Part shown: positions 27,998 to 35,306 of the stretch, one piece after another
Layout: every line of letters starts with the position of its first letter
Numbering within the stretch: position 1 is the first letter of the stretch
Origin: Phenylobacterium sp.
GTDB taxonomy: Bacteria; Pseudomonadota; Alphaproteobacteria; Caulobacterales; Caulobacteraceae
Assembly (NCBI RefSeq): GCF_004299445.1
Contig: NZ_SCTC01000053.1
Span: forward strand, 62,001-126,000
Length of the DNA stretch: 64,000 nucleotides
Direction: 5' to 3'
The notes under the pieces: model-generated
What the model saw: the letters and a program-made list of their open reading frames with translations, nothing else
The model's database searches: none
What the model was told of the DNA's origin: nothing
Made by a program: the position numbers and the translations under genes

Positions 27998-28044
27998 GAC
28001 CGCCAAGCTAGTTTGAGATGTCCGCCAATCTGGACCGCCAAGCT
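27998..28044 (+). repeat. direct repeats before the AlpA-like gene
   Basis: gaccgccaagct occurs at 27998-28009 and 28033-28044, 35 bases apart, with a partial copy (ccgccaa) at 28022-28028. The repeats lie in the 130-base gap before the small regulator gene and may be its operator or an excisionase-binding region. Confidence 0.4.
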
Positions 28045-28108
28045 GGGCGGGGAACAGCTTTGCTCCGATGGCCACGCAGACACCGTGGCGGGAACTTGGA
28101 GCACTGCC

Positions 28109-28309
28109 TTGACCCACTCTCTCCTGACGACCCCCGAGGTCGCGGACCTGCTGCAGGTCGCCGAAATTACCCTCCGCAAGTGGCGGCTGAACGGGGCTGG
28201 TCCCCGGTTCGTCCGGTGTGGGGCCAACGTCCGCTATCGCCGCGACGACATCGACCAATGGATCGCCGACCGCACCGTCGCTTCCACGAGCGAGCCCATC
28301 CATGGGTAG
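28109..28309 (+). CDS. AlpA/MerR-like small DNA-binding protein
   Basis: A 66-residue winged helix protein of the HTH_17 type: 'LLTTPEVADLLQVAEITLRK' forms the helix-turn-helix and 'GPRFVRCGANVRYRRDDIDQWI' the wing. This class includes AlpA regulators and excisionases of P4-like elements. The start is uncertain: the TTG at 28109 has a ggag Shine-Dalgarno seven bases upstream, but GTG 28085 and TTG 28013 are in frame. It lies directly before the replication gene, so regulation of excision or replication is likely. Confidence 0.7.
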   Translation: MTHSLLTTPEVADLLQVAEITLRKWRLNGAGPRFVRCGANVRYRRDDIDQWIADRTVASTSEPIHG

Positions 28310-28339
28310 CCTTCCTGCGCCGTACCGTGGCGGGGTTGC

Positions 28340-30664
28340 ATGAAAGTCTGGGGAGCCAGTAAAACCGACTGGGCGCGGGTGAAGAAGCTGGTTAAGCGCG
28401 ATGCGCTCCCGGTGGTCTCGAACCCCACCTTGCCGATCAGCCCGCGCAGCCACATGCGCGGCGTGGGCAAGACGCCCTCGATCCTGAACAGCAAGCGCCA
28501 GATCGCGGGGTTCACCGACTGGACCCAGCACCAGACCACGGTGCCCAACATCGAAGCCTGGATGGAGGAGCCCGACTACGGCGTCTGCATCCAGACCAGG
28601 GACGTGCGCGCCCTGGACATCGACATCCCCAACAAGGCCTTGGCCAAGAAGGTCCGGCTGCGGTTCCTGGAGCTGATCGGCCTGCCCGAACTGCCCAGGC
28701 GGTGGCGGGCCGACAGCGGCAAGGAGCTGCTCGCGTTCAGGGTCGAGGGCACGGGCGAGGAGCTGACGCGGCGCTCGTTCATCGTGAAGGAGTGGCAGGA
28801 CGAGACCACCGGCAAGATCAAGCGCTGGCTGGTGGAGTTCCTGGCCACGGGCCAGCAGTTCATCGCAGCCGGCACCCACCCAGACGGCGAGCGCTACGTG
28901 TGGGACGGGGACGGCATGATCCCCGAGGAGGTGCCCACGATCACCCTGGAGGTGTTCCTGGCCGCCTGGGCGCAGCTCTGCGAGGAGTTCAAGCTGGAAG
29001 GCACCGAGGAGCGCCACCGGGATCGCCGAGCGCCCACCCTGGTCGAGGGCATCGACGTGTCCGACCCGGTGATCGAGCACCTGGTCGAAAGCGACTGGCC
29101 CACCTACGACTACGAGCGCGGACAGCTCTACGTCGAGTGCCCCTGGGCGGACACACACGGCTCGGACAACGGCCCCACGCAGACGAGCTGGATGGCGGCC
29201 GGGACCGGCGGCTACCGCAACGGCCACTTCTCCTGCCGGCATACGGGCTGCGACCACCACACGGACGCGGAGTTCCTCCAGGCGGTGGGCTACCGGCCCA
29301 TCAAGGCCGAGGAGTTCGAGGACCTGTCAGGCGAGCCCGTGGAGCGGCGGGAGCTGGTCACGGTGGGCACGTCGGAGGACCTGGCCGTCCTCACCGCCAG
29401 CACGCTCCCTGACGCATCGGCTAAGGCGAAGGAATGGGCGAAGGCCCTCACGCTCCCCAATCCTGGCTTCGACCGGGACGGCCGCGACCATCCCATGATC
29501 AACCTGGCCAACCTTCAGCGCTCGCTGAACGCCTACCAGGTGTGCCGGTGCGAGATCGCCTTCGACACGTTCAAGGCCGAGCTGATGATCAGCACCTCGC
29601 CTGGCGCGTGGCGGCCCCTGGTGGACGCGGACGCGGTCGAGCTGCGGCTGACCATCGAGCGCACGGCGGGCATGAAGGCCAGCATCGGCCGCGAGCTGAT
29701 GCGTGACGCCCTGGAGCTGGTCGGCTCGAAGACCCAGTTCGACAGCGCGGTCTACTGGCTGAAGCACGTCGTGCCGGCGTGGGACGGGATCGCCCGCATC
29801 CACCGCTTCTGGCCCGACTACATGCAGACCAAGGACACGCCCTACACGCGGGCCTTGGGCAACTACACCTGGACCGCCCAGGCCGCCCGCATCCTCGACC
29901 CTGGCTGTAAGGTGGACATGGTCCCGGTGCTGGTGGGCGAGGAGGGCACGCGCAAGTCCACGGCGATCTCGCTCATCCCGCCCAGCGAGGACCACTTCGC
30001 GGAGTTCCACCTCGACAAGAAGGACGAGGACCTGGCGCGCCTGATGCGTGGGTGCCTGGTCGGTGAGCTGAGCGAGCTGCGCGGGATCAGCGCACGCGAT
30101 GGCGAGGCGATCCTCGGCTGGATCACCCGGCGCTTCGAGAAGTGGACGCCCAAGTTCAAGGAATACGCGACCAGCCTGGCGCGCCGCCTGGTCTTCTACG
30201 GCACCACCAACGACAGCGAGTTCCTCCAGGCGCACATGGGCCAGCGGCGCTGGCTCCCTGTCATGATCCTGGACATCATCAACACCTGGCTGATCGAGCG
30301 CGACCGCCTCCAGCTCTGGGCCGAGGCCCGCGATGTCTACGAGTGCGAGGGCATCCTCTACCAAGAGGTCGAGAAGCTGGCCAAGGCCGAGCGCGCCCAG
30401 TTCCGCTACCAGGACCCGCGCCACGACGTGATCGCGCGCTGGGTGGACCAGAGCCTGGACGACGACGACACGCTGACGCCCCGCAACAGCGGCACGCTGA
30501 CCACGGAGCAGGTTCTGACGGAGTGTCTCGGTGTGGAGGCCTCCCGCATCCAGAAGCGCGACCAGCAAGGCGTGGCTGAAGTGCTGAAGGCCCTGGGCAT
30601 GGCGCGCATCCAGCGGAAGATGCGTGGGCGCAACATCAAGGTGTGGGTCGATGGCCAAGCGTAG
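28340..30664 (+). CDS. primase-polymerase / VapE-type replication protein
   Basis: A 774-residue protein. Residues about 60-220 look like a bifunctional primase-polymerase (Prim-Pol) domain: 'RALDIDI' gives the catalytic DxD and 'FIAAGTHPDG' the conserved His. Residues about 480-720 match the virulence-associated E (VapE) ATPase family, with a Walker A 'GEEGTRKST' near residue 533 and an acidic 'GELSELRG' near 575. Such proteins prime and unwind DNA at the replication origin of satellites and integrative elements. It is followed at once by an iteron-like array. GC is near that of the chromosome. Confidence 0.85.
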   Translation: MKVWGASKTDWARVKKLVKRDALPVVSNPTLPISPRSHMRGVGKTPSILNSKRQIAGFTDWTQHQTTVPNIEAWMEEPDYGVCIQTRDVRALDIDIPNKALAKKVRLRFLELIGLPELPRRWRADSGKELLAFRVEGTGEELTRRSFIVKEWQDETTGKIKRWLVEFLATGQQFIAAGTHPDGERYVWDGDGMIPEEVPTITLEVFLAAWAQLCEEFKLEGTEERHRDRRAPTLVEGIDVSDPVIEHLVESDWPTYDYERGQLYVECPWADTHGSDNGPTQTSWMAAGTGGYRNGHFSCRHTGCDHHTDAEFLQAVGYRPIKAEEFEDLSGEPVERRELVTVGTSEDLAVLTASTLPDASAKAKEWAKALTLPNPGFDRDGRDHPMINLANLQRSLNAYQVCRCEIAFDTFKAELMISTSPGAWRPLVDADAVELRLTIERTAGMKASIGRELMRDALELVGSKTQFDSAVYWLKHVVPAWDGIARIHRFWPDYMQTKDTPYTRALGNYTWTAQAARILDPGCKVDMVPVLVGEEGTRKSTAISLIPPSEDHFAEFHLDKKDEDLARLMRGCLVGELSELRGISARDGEAILGWITRRFEKWTPKFKEYATSLARRLVFYGTTNDSEFLQAHMGQRRWLPVMILDIINTWLIERDRLQLWAEARDVYECEGILYQEVEKLAKAERAQFRYQDPRHDVIARWVDQSLDDDDTLTPRNSGTLTTEQVLTECLGVEASRIQKRDQQGVAEVLKALGMARIQRKMRGRNIKVWVDGQA

Positions 30665-31148
30665 CCAACGGTATCCAACTGGTATCCAACTCGAAAAGGG
30701 CGAAAAGCCCAACGATAACAGCGCGGTATCCAAGGTATCCAACTACTACCCAATTAATAGAGAGGGTGAAAATGGAGAAGGTGAGAGTGTGTATGTAGGG
30801 GGTATTAATAGGGGCGAGTTGGATACCTCGGATACCTTGGATACCGCGCAAAAATGGGAGCCGGGCGCGCGTGTCCAGGTGGGGCACCCACAACCGGCGA
30901 AAAGGTTCGTGGCTCTCAACGAGGAGGGCACCCAGCGCATCGGTGAAGACCACCCGCGTGCGAAGCTGAGCGACGCCCAGGTGGAGCAGATCAGGGACGA
31001 GTACGAGGAATATCCGCAGGGCCACGAGCTGCACGTCGGCTACCGCCTCCTGGCCAAGCGCTGGGGCATCAGCCACAGCATGGTGCGCAACATCGTGACC
31101 TATCGCAGGCGCAACCAATGGGCTGGCCGCTGGAAGCGCATCGACTGA
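30651..31148 (+). CDS. hypothetical protein with C-terminal helix-turn-helix
   Basis: A 165-residue protein from the ATG at 30651, overlapping the VapE gene by 14 bases. Residues about 20-75 are low complexity and are encoded by the repeat array described at 30670-30845. The C-terminal part ('AKLSDAQVEQIRDEYEEY' then 'YRLLAKRWGISHSMVRNIV') is a helix-turn-helix like that at the end of phage HNH proteins, but no HNH motif is present. It may bind the adjacent array. A real gene is likely, though the N-terminal part may be a by-product of the array. Confidence 0.55.
   Translation: MAKRSQRYPTGIQLEKGEKPNDNSAVSKVSNYYPINREGENGEGESVYVGGINRGELDTSDTLDTAQKWEPGARVQVGHPQPAKRFVALNEEGTQRIGEDHPRAKLSDAQVEQIRDEYEEYPQGHELHVGYRLLAKRWGISHSMVRNIVTYRRRNQWAGRWKRID
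30670..30845. repeat. iteron-like array flanking AT-richer core (candidate origin)
   Basis: Four direct ggtatcc units begin at 30670, 30681, 30725 and 30734. Three inverted units (ggatacc) begin at 30821, 30830 and 30839. The block 30723-30744 (gcgcggtatccaaggtatcc...) is mirrored by 30817-30848, which has one extra unit. Between the two clusters about 70 bases are much lower in GC than the surroundings (caattaatag, ggtattaata). Two iteron clusters flanking an AT-rich core right after the primase gene is the layout of satellite-type replication origins. Confidence 0.6.
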
Positions 31149-31188
31149 CGGTGCTCTTACCCCTGCGCTGAGCGCGCATCCTGCGGCC

Positions 31189-31755
31189 ATGACCAAGATG
31201 GGCCGCCCCACGAAACGCACCCCTGAAATTGAGCGCGAAATCCTATCGCGTCTCGCTGAAGGCGAGAGCTTGCGCGAAATTTGCCGCGACGAGCACATGC
31301 CGATGCGTAGCAACGTGTCGCTTTGGGTCAGGGAAGACAGAGACTTTCAGGACCAGGTCGCACGCGCACGCGAGGATGGCACCTGGCACCTGATCGACGA
31401 GGCACGCGAGATCGCCGACACGCCCAAGGAGGCGATCAAGACGCAGACCAAGGAGACCGAGGACGGCATCGAGACCACCACGGTGATCATGGACGCCACC
31501 GACCGCGACAAGCTGCGCATCGAACAGCGGTGGCGGGAGGCCGAGGCCCTGGCCCCCAAGGTCTACGGCAAGCGGCAGACGCTGACCCACGAGGGCAGCA
31601 TCGACGTGAACCTCACCGACGACAGCGACGCGCTGATGGCCGAGATCGTCGAGCTGCTCATGTCGGGCCGCGTTAAGCTCCCCAACGGCCTCCAGGTCAT
31701 CGAGCTGGATGACGAGGAAGAACCGGCCGAGGACGATTACAGCGACATCGCATGA
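31189..31755 (+). CDS. small terminase subunit-like protein
   Basis: A 188-residue protein resembling Sf6-type small terminase subunits. The N-terminal helix-turn-helix 'EREILSRLAEGESLREICRD' and 'RSNVSLWVRED' is followed by 'ARAREDGTWHLIDEAREIAD' and 'DKLRIEQRWREAEALAPKVY'. In phages it selects DNA for packaging together with the large subunit. No large terminase, portal or capsid gene follows. A packaging-redirecting role in a satellite is a hypothesis. Confidence 0.72.
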   Translation: MTKMGRPTKRTPEIEREILSRLAEGESLREICRDEHMPMRSNVSLWVREDRDFQDQVARAREDGTWHLIDEAREIADTPKEAIKTQTKETEDGIETTTVIMDATDRDKLRIEQRWREAEALAPKVYGKRQTLTHEGSIDVNLTDDSDALMAEIVELLMSGRVKLPNGLQVIELDDEEEPAEDDYSDIA

Positions 31756-31783
31756 GCCGCCTGCTGATCTTCAAACCTGAACC

Positions 31784-32200
31784 TTAAGCGCCATCTCCGC
31801 GAATAAGGAACTCGCGTGGATTAAGCTTTGGATCAGTCCCTTCAGGCAGGGGAGTATCCCCTTCGGCGGCGGATTTCAGGCCCTTCGCGTGTAACCAAGC
31901 AAGATGCTGTGACCAGGTGGGCGTCGGATGCGCGGGCCGTCCGCCCAGACTTACCCTAGGGCATGTAGGCTCGATCTTCTTCACATATGCCAGCGCGTCC
32001 CAGCGCGAGGTAAATTCATCGACGCGAACAGACGGTAGTTGAGAAGTATTCTCATACGTAATGAGGAGAGTCGGCTTCGAGAAATCGATTTCGTGGTCAG
32101 CTTTTATTGTCGCCACGAAACTATGATCGTCATGTTTTTCGAAATCTGACGTCAAGCGAAGTACGTACATCCGGTCATCTCGATAGGGCTCGCTGTCCAC
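31784..32200 (-). CDS. hypothetical protein
   Basis: A 138-residue protein from a GTG at 32200 with a ggaag Shine-Dalgarno; an ATG at 32170 is an alternative. No family recognised. It is acidic, with 'TLLITYENTSQLPSVRVDEF' in the middle, and has no signal peptide or membrane helix. GC is lower than in neighbouring genes. It is convergent with the terminase-like gene. Confidence 0.5.
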   Translation of the reverse strand: MDSEPYRDDRMYVLRLTSDFEKHDDHSFVATIKADHEIDFSKPTLLITYENTSQLPSVRVDEFTSRWDALAYVKKIEPTCPRVSLGGRPAHPTPTWSQHLAWLHAKGLKSAAEGDTPLPEGTDPKLNPREFLIRGDGA

Positions 32201-32376
32201 GTCGTCACTTCCAGGGGTGTGTCAGAGAAATTCAAAGCACCATGCCAAACTCAAGAGGAACCGTCGGCTCAAAAAGTGTTTTCCTGGAGCGGACGCACGC
32301 GGGGAGTGACGCAGCGTTATCCGGTGGTATCGCGCGCGTGCGCGCGAGTGGCAGTCCGTCGCCGGTTTATGTGCGG

Positions 32377-32634
32377 TCAGATATCCACCCGGCTGCCAAG
32401 ATCGCGCGCGATGTTACCGAGCAAGGTCTCAGGGTGTTGGCCCAGAGCCCGAGCGAGGACGATGAATTCGACAAAATCGAGCCTGCGTTCACCGGTCTCA
32501 ACCTTGGCGACGAACGAGGGCGGCTTGCCGATCAAGGTGGCGATCTCGCGCTGGGTCTTGCCGGCCTGGTGACGCGCCTTCACAAGCGCCTCAATCGCAC
32601 TCTTGTAGGACTGTGATGACACCCAGCGTCGCAT
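32377..32634 (-). CDS. XRE-family helix-turn-helix regulator
   Basis: An 85-residue Cro/CI-type protein. The helix-turn-helix is 'LVKARHQAGKTQREIATLIG' followed by 'PPSFVAKVETGERRLDFVEF', the standard HTH_3 pattern. The start at 32634 is chosen from the domain boundary and an upstream aaggggg; the frame is open to 32748. It may be the element's repressor or belong to a small toxin-antitoxin unit, but no partner is clear. Confidence 0.75.
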   Translation of the reverse strand: MRRWVSSQSYKSAIEALVKARHQAGKTQREIATLIGKPPSFVAKVETGERRLDFVEFIVLARALGQHPETLLGNIARDLGSRVDI

Positions 32635-32735
32635 CGCGGCGGTAGCCCCCTTGAGGGCTTGGGCTATTGCGTCTGCGGGTTGCTCCCATTTCAGGAGCAC
32701 GACAGAATAGACGACGCCAAAAGGGGGTACTAGCC

Positions 32736-33422
32736 GTGCGCATTCCAATCATTTGCGAGCGGGTGGCGCTGCGGGGGTTCTTAGCGGCCGTCGCCCTTGC
32801 CACCATGGCTCAGTCACCTGCCTGTGCTGGCCCCGCAGAAGACGGGTTTTCGGCTGCCGTCCGGGGCGACTTCGAACGCGCGCGGAGCCTCTGGTTCCAA
32901 GCAGCAAAGGCGGGCGACCCTGACGCAGCCTTTCTGCTGGGAGACATGTACGAGCGCGGAAAAGGCGTTTCGGTAGATCGGCTCGAAGCTTCGCGCTGGT
33001 ATTTTCTGGCGGCCGAAAAGGGGCACGCTGAGGCGAAGGCCCGTCTGGCGACACTTACCGATGAAGGGTTCAATGCGGTTGTCGCCATTCCGAAAAGCGA
33101 GCCCCCCGTGGGCTCGGATGACTTCAAGGCTCAGTTCGACGCGGATAGTGCTGCAATCGAGGTTCGGTTCGCGGCCTTCAAGGCCTGCGTTGTTGGACAG
33201 GCCCGCCGGCTAGAACCATCAGGCGAACGCGCGGATCTGGTCGTTCAGGCGGCGCTCCGTGCCTGTGAGCCCACCCGTGCGGTCCTTCGCGAGGGTGCCC
33301 CTTCAATCGGCAGACTGGGGGATCTGATGATGTCAGGCTACGACAACGAGGCTCGCCAGGATGCCAACCTGGCGGTGGTGGAGGCTCGGGCCAAGCGGGC
33401 TGCTTCACGACGGCCGGGTTAG
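32736..33422 (+). CDS. secreted Sel1-repeat protein
   Basis: A 228-residue protein from a GTG at 32736 preceded by aaagggggt. It has a Sec-type signal peptide (ending near 'SPACAG') and two Sel1-like repeats ('AAKAGDPDAAFLLGDMYERG', 'AAEKGHAEAKARLATLTDEG'). Such solenoid repeats mediate protein contacts. A periplasmic cargo protein in this element is unexpected; function unknown. Confidence 0.65.
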   Translation: MRIPIICERVALRGFLAAVALATMAQSPACAGPAEDGFSAAVRGDFERARSLWFQAAKAGDPDAAFLLGDMYERGKGVSVDRLEASRWYFLAAEKGHAEAKARLATLTDEGFNAVVAIPKSEPPVGSDDFKAQFDADSAAIEVRFAAFKACVVGQARRLEPSGERADLVVQAALRACEPTRAVLREGAPSIGRLGDLMMSGYDNEARQDANLAVVEARAKRAASRRPG

Positions 33423-33799
33423 ACTGTGGTGCCCGGATCGGAGGTGCTTGTTCGCCGTCGGCTTCGACGATCAACCCAGGCCCTAAGGTCCGCCGGTGTG
33501 TAGACGATCCGGGTCCCGAAGGTTCGGTAGGGAGGGCCGCCTCCAGAGCCCCGCGCCTTTTCCATCAAGGACTTCGAGAGGGGATATCCGACGACATCCC
33601 GAAGGTACGCCACCGCTGCCGTGGTGGTCAGGAACTCAGGGAGCGGCGGTGGAGACTCCTCTACGACCACCACGGGCCGCTCTGGAGGCTCTTGTTCCTG
33701 CCGCTCGATCGATTTGACCAGGATGTCGCGACACTCCCTGACGGCCCTTGTGAGGGCATCGGCTAAGTCGATGATTTCTTGCTTGCTGAGTTGCGTCAC
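33419..33799 (-). CDS. AlpA/HTH_17-like DNA-binding protein
   Basis: A 126-residue protein. The GTG at 33799 is preferred because it has a perfect gggagg Shine-Dalgarno seven bases upstream; the frame is open to 33862. The C-terminal half ('FLTTTAAVAYLRDVVGYPLS', then 'GPPYRTFGTRIVYTPADLRA') is a MerR/AlpA-type winged helix. It is divergent from the next regulator across a 56-base gap, and ends within the Sel1-repeat gene's last four bases. Confidence 0.62.
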   Translation of the reverse strand: MTQLSKQEIIDLADALTRAVRECRDILVKSIERQEQEPPERPVVVVEESPPPLPEFLTTTAAVAYLRDVVGYPLSKSLMEKARGSGGGPPYRTFGTRIVYTPADLRAWVDRRSRRRTSTSDPGTTV

Positions 33800-33855
33800 C
33801 GTGAAACCTCCCGTCGCATCCTGCACCACCGCTTGAATTGGGAAAGGAAACTGCA

Positions 33856-34356
33856 ATGCCACGCCCGCGGGCGATCGAGGAAACGCCGCTGCCGAACTGG
33901 CCGATCTTGATGGGAACGGCGATGGCGGCCCGATACTTGTCGATGGACGAGAACAGCTTTGCGCTCATCATGAGACGTGAGGGCGTTCGACCTGTTGAGC
34001 TTGGTCACGCCATGGTCCGTTGGCGTCGGACCGAACTCGATCGGCTGGTCGCATCCCTCCCGTCGGCCTCCGCCATGCCGGTAGGCGATGTGACGTCGGA
34101 AGATCCCGATCGGACCGAGTTCATCGCCAAGAGGATTGCTGAAGAGCTCGCCCGTCGCACCATCATCGGGGACCGCGGCGGCACGACCAATCCGAACGCG
34201 GAGTCATTCAGCATTGCCGATGCTGCGAAGATTATCGGGATCGGCAAGTCCACCCTCTACAAGCTGATCGCTGAAGGGAGGTTGGAGACAATGCACATTG
34301 GCGGCCGCCGGCTCGTGCGAAGGACGGCGATACAGGCGCTTCTGAGCACCATGTAG
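33856..34356 (+). CDS. excisionase-like helix-turn-helix protein
   Basis: A 166-residue protein from the ATG at 33856, after a ggaaagga Shine-Dalgarno. The C-terminal 50 residues are a typical excisionase HTH ('SFSIADAAKIIGIGKSTLYK', then 'EGRLETMHIGGRRLVRRTAI'). The N-terminal half looks like a second, divergent helix-turn-helix ('MAARYLSMDENSFALIMRRE'). It may control excision of the element or its gene expression. Confidence 0.75.
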   Translation: MPRPRAIEETPLPNWPILMGTAMAARYLSMDENSFALIMRREGVRPVELGHAMVRWRRTELDRLVASLPSASAMPVGDVTSEDPDRTEFIAKRIAEELARRTIIGDRGGTTNPNAESFSIADAAKIIGIGKSTLYKLIAEGRLETMHIGGRRLVRRTAIQALLSTM

Positions 34357-34459
34357 GGCGAAGGCCGTCGTGTGCATTGCGAACCCCGTCGGCATGCCCG
34401 CTAAGGTATCGACGTCGATGCAATGCTGCCGCACGCGCGACGGATGCGGATCTTCCTAT

Positions 34460-34487
34460 TTGTCGATAAAGTTATAGTTTATATATG
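34460..34487 (+). promoter_or_regulatory. candidate AbiE promoter
   Basis: ttgtcg at 34460-34465 and tatatg at 34482-34487 are spaced 16 bases in a strikingly AT-rich stretch with local symmetry. The predicted transcript start, near 34494, supports the downstream ATG at 34512. AbiEi antitoxins repress their own promoter in known cases, so the site may also be an operator. Confidence 0.4.
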
Positions 34488-34511
34488 ACTTTCGCGGTAT
34501 ATAGAGAAATT

Positions 34512-35306
34512 ATGCCGCGCCAACTCTCCGCCCCGTTCTTCAGCGACGCGCCGGTGTTTGATCGAGCCCAGTACGCGAAGGCGGTTGGGCGCGAAACAGG
34601 CGACCGCGTCGTGTCCGCCATGCTCGAACAGCACCTGAAGGCGGGGAACATCCGCCGTATCGCCCGCGGCGTCTTCGCCTCAGTGCCGAAACACGCAGAC
34701 GCCGCGACCTGGTCTGTGGATCGGTTTCTGGCCGCCTCAAAACTGCGGCATGGCGGGGTCATCGGATACCACTCCGCCTTGGAATTGCACGGCTATGCAT
34801 ACACCGAGGGCCAAGACGTCCAGGTGATCGCTGAGGGCCACCCCCTGACGCTGCATGCGGAGGGCCTGACATGTCGCTTCGTGCGACCGCCCAAGGGCCT
34901 CAACACGCCGGGCGCCGTCGAGCGAATCGACCGCCTGGGCGTATTTATCCCGGTGACCACCCTGGAACGCACGCTGGCCGACCTGTTTGACCGCCCCGGT
35001 CTTGCGGGGGGCGGCGAAGAGCTTCTCAATTCCTTGGATCTCATCACGCGGGTGGACGTCACCAGGCTGCGGAGCCAGGTTGCCGCGATCGGCAACGCCA
35101 CGGCGGCTGCGGTCTGCGGCTGGTGGCTTGAGAGGGCACCTCCAGAGATGAGGGTGTCTAAAGAGGCGGTGGACAGCTTCCGGCCACTGGCTCCGACGCA
35201 ACCGCGCTATGCCCTGGGCGCCAAGCCGGGCGACGCGAAGCTCGTGCCGGGCTGGAAGATCTTTCTACCGCCAAGCCTGATCAATCGTCGGTTCGAGGGG
35301 ACCTGA
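34512..35306 (+). CDS. abiEi: AbiEi-type antitoxin / transcriptional regulator
   Basis: A 264-residue protein with an N-terminal winged helix ('RVVSAMLEQHLKAGNIRRIA', 'GVFASVP') and the AbiEi C-terminal region ('GGVIGYHSALELHGYAYTEG', 'TLERTLADLFDRPGLAGGGE'). The family neutralises the AbiEii toxin and represses the operon. The frame is open to an ATG at 34485. The stop overlaps the next start by one base (TGATG), typical of this pair. Confidence 0.87.
   Translation: MPRQLSAPFFSDAPVFDRAQYAKAVGRETGDRVVSAMLEQHLKAGNIRRIARGVFASVPKHADAATWSVDRFLAASKLRHGGVIGYHSALELHGYAYTEGQDVQVIAEGHPLTLHAEGLTCRFVRPPKGLNTPGAVERIDRLGVFIPVTTLERTLADLFDRPGLAGGGEELLNSLDLITRVDVTRLRSQVAAIGNATAAAVCGWWLERAPPEMRVSKEAVDSFRPLAPTQPRYALGAKPGDAKLVPGWKIFLPPSLINRRFEGT

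Noticed and set aside
28013..28108. Upstream extension of the AlpA-like gene to the TTG at 28013
   Set aside because: The added 32 residues are not conserved-looking and overlap the direct-repeat region; the TTG at 28109 has a better Shine-Dalgarno.
30670..30845. CRISPR array
   Set aside because: The repeats are only 7-10 bases, irregularly spaced and in both orientations, with no unique spacers and no cas gene.
31189..31755. Complete prophage
   Set aside because: A small-terminase-like gene alone is not enough: no large terminase, portal, capsid, tail or lysis genes are found between the att sites.
33800..33862. N-terminal extension of the 33419 gene to a GTG at 33862
   Set aside because: There is no Shine-Dalgarno there, and it would overlap the divergent gene; the GTG at 33799 has a perfect gggagg.
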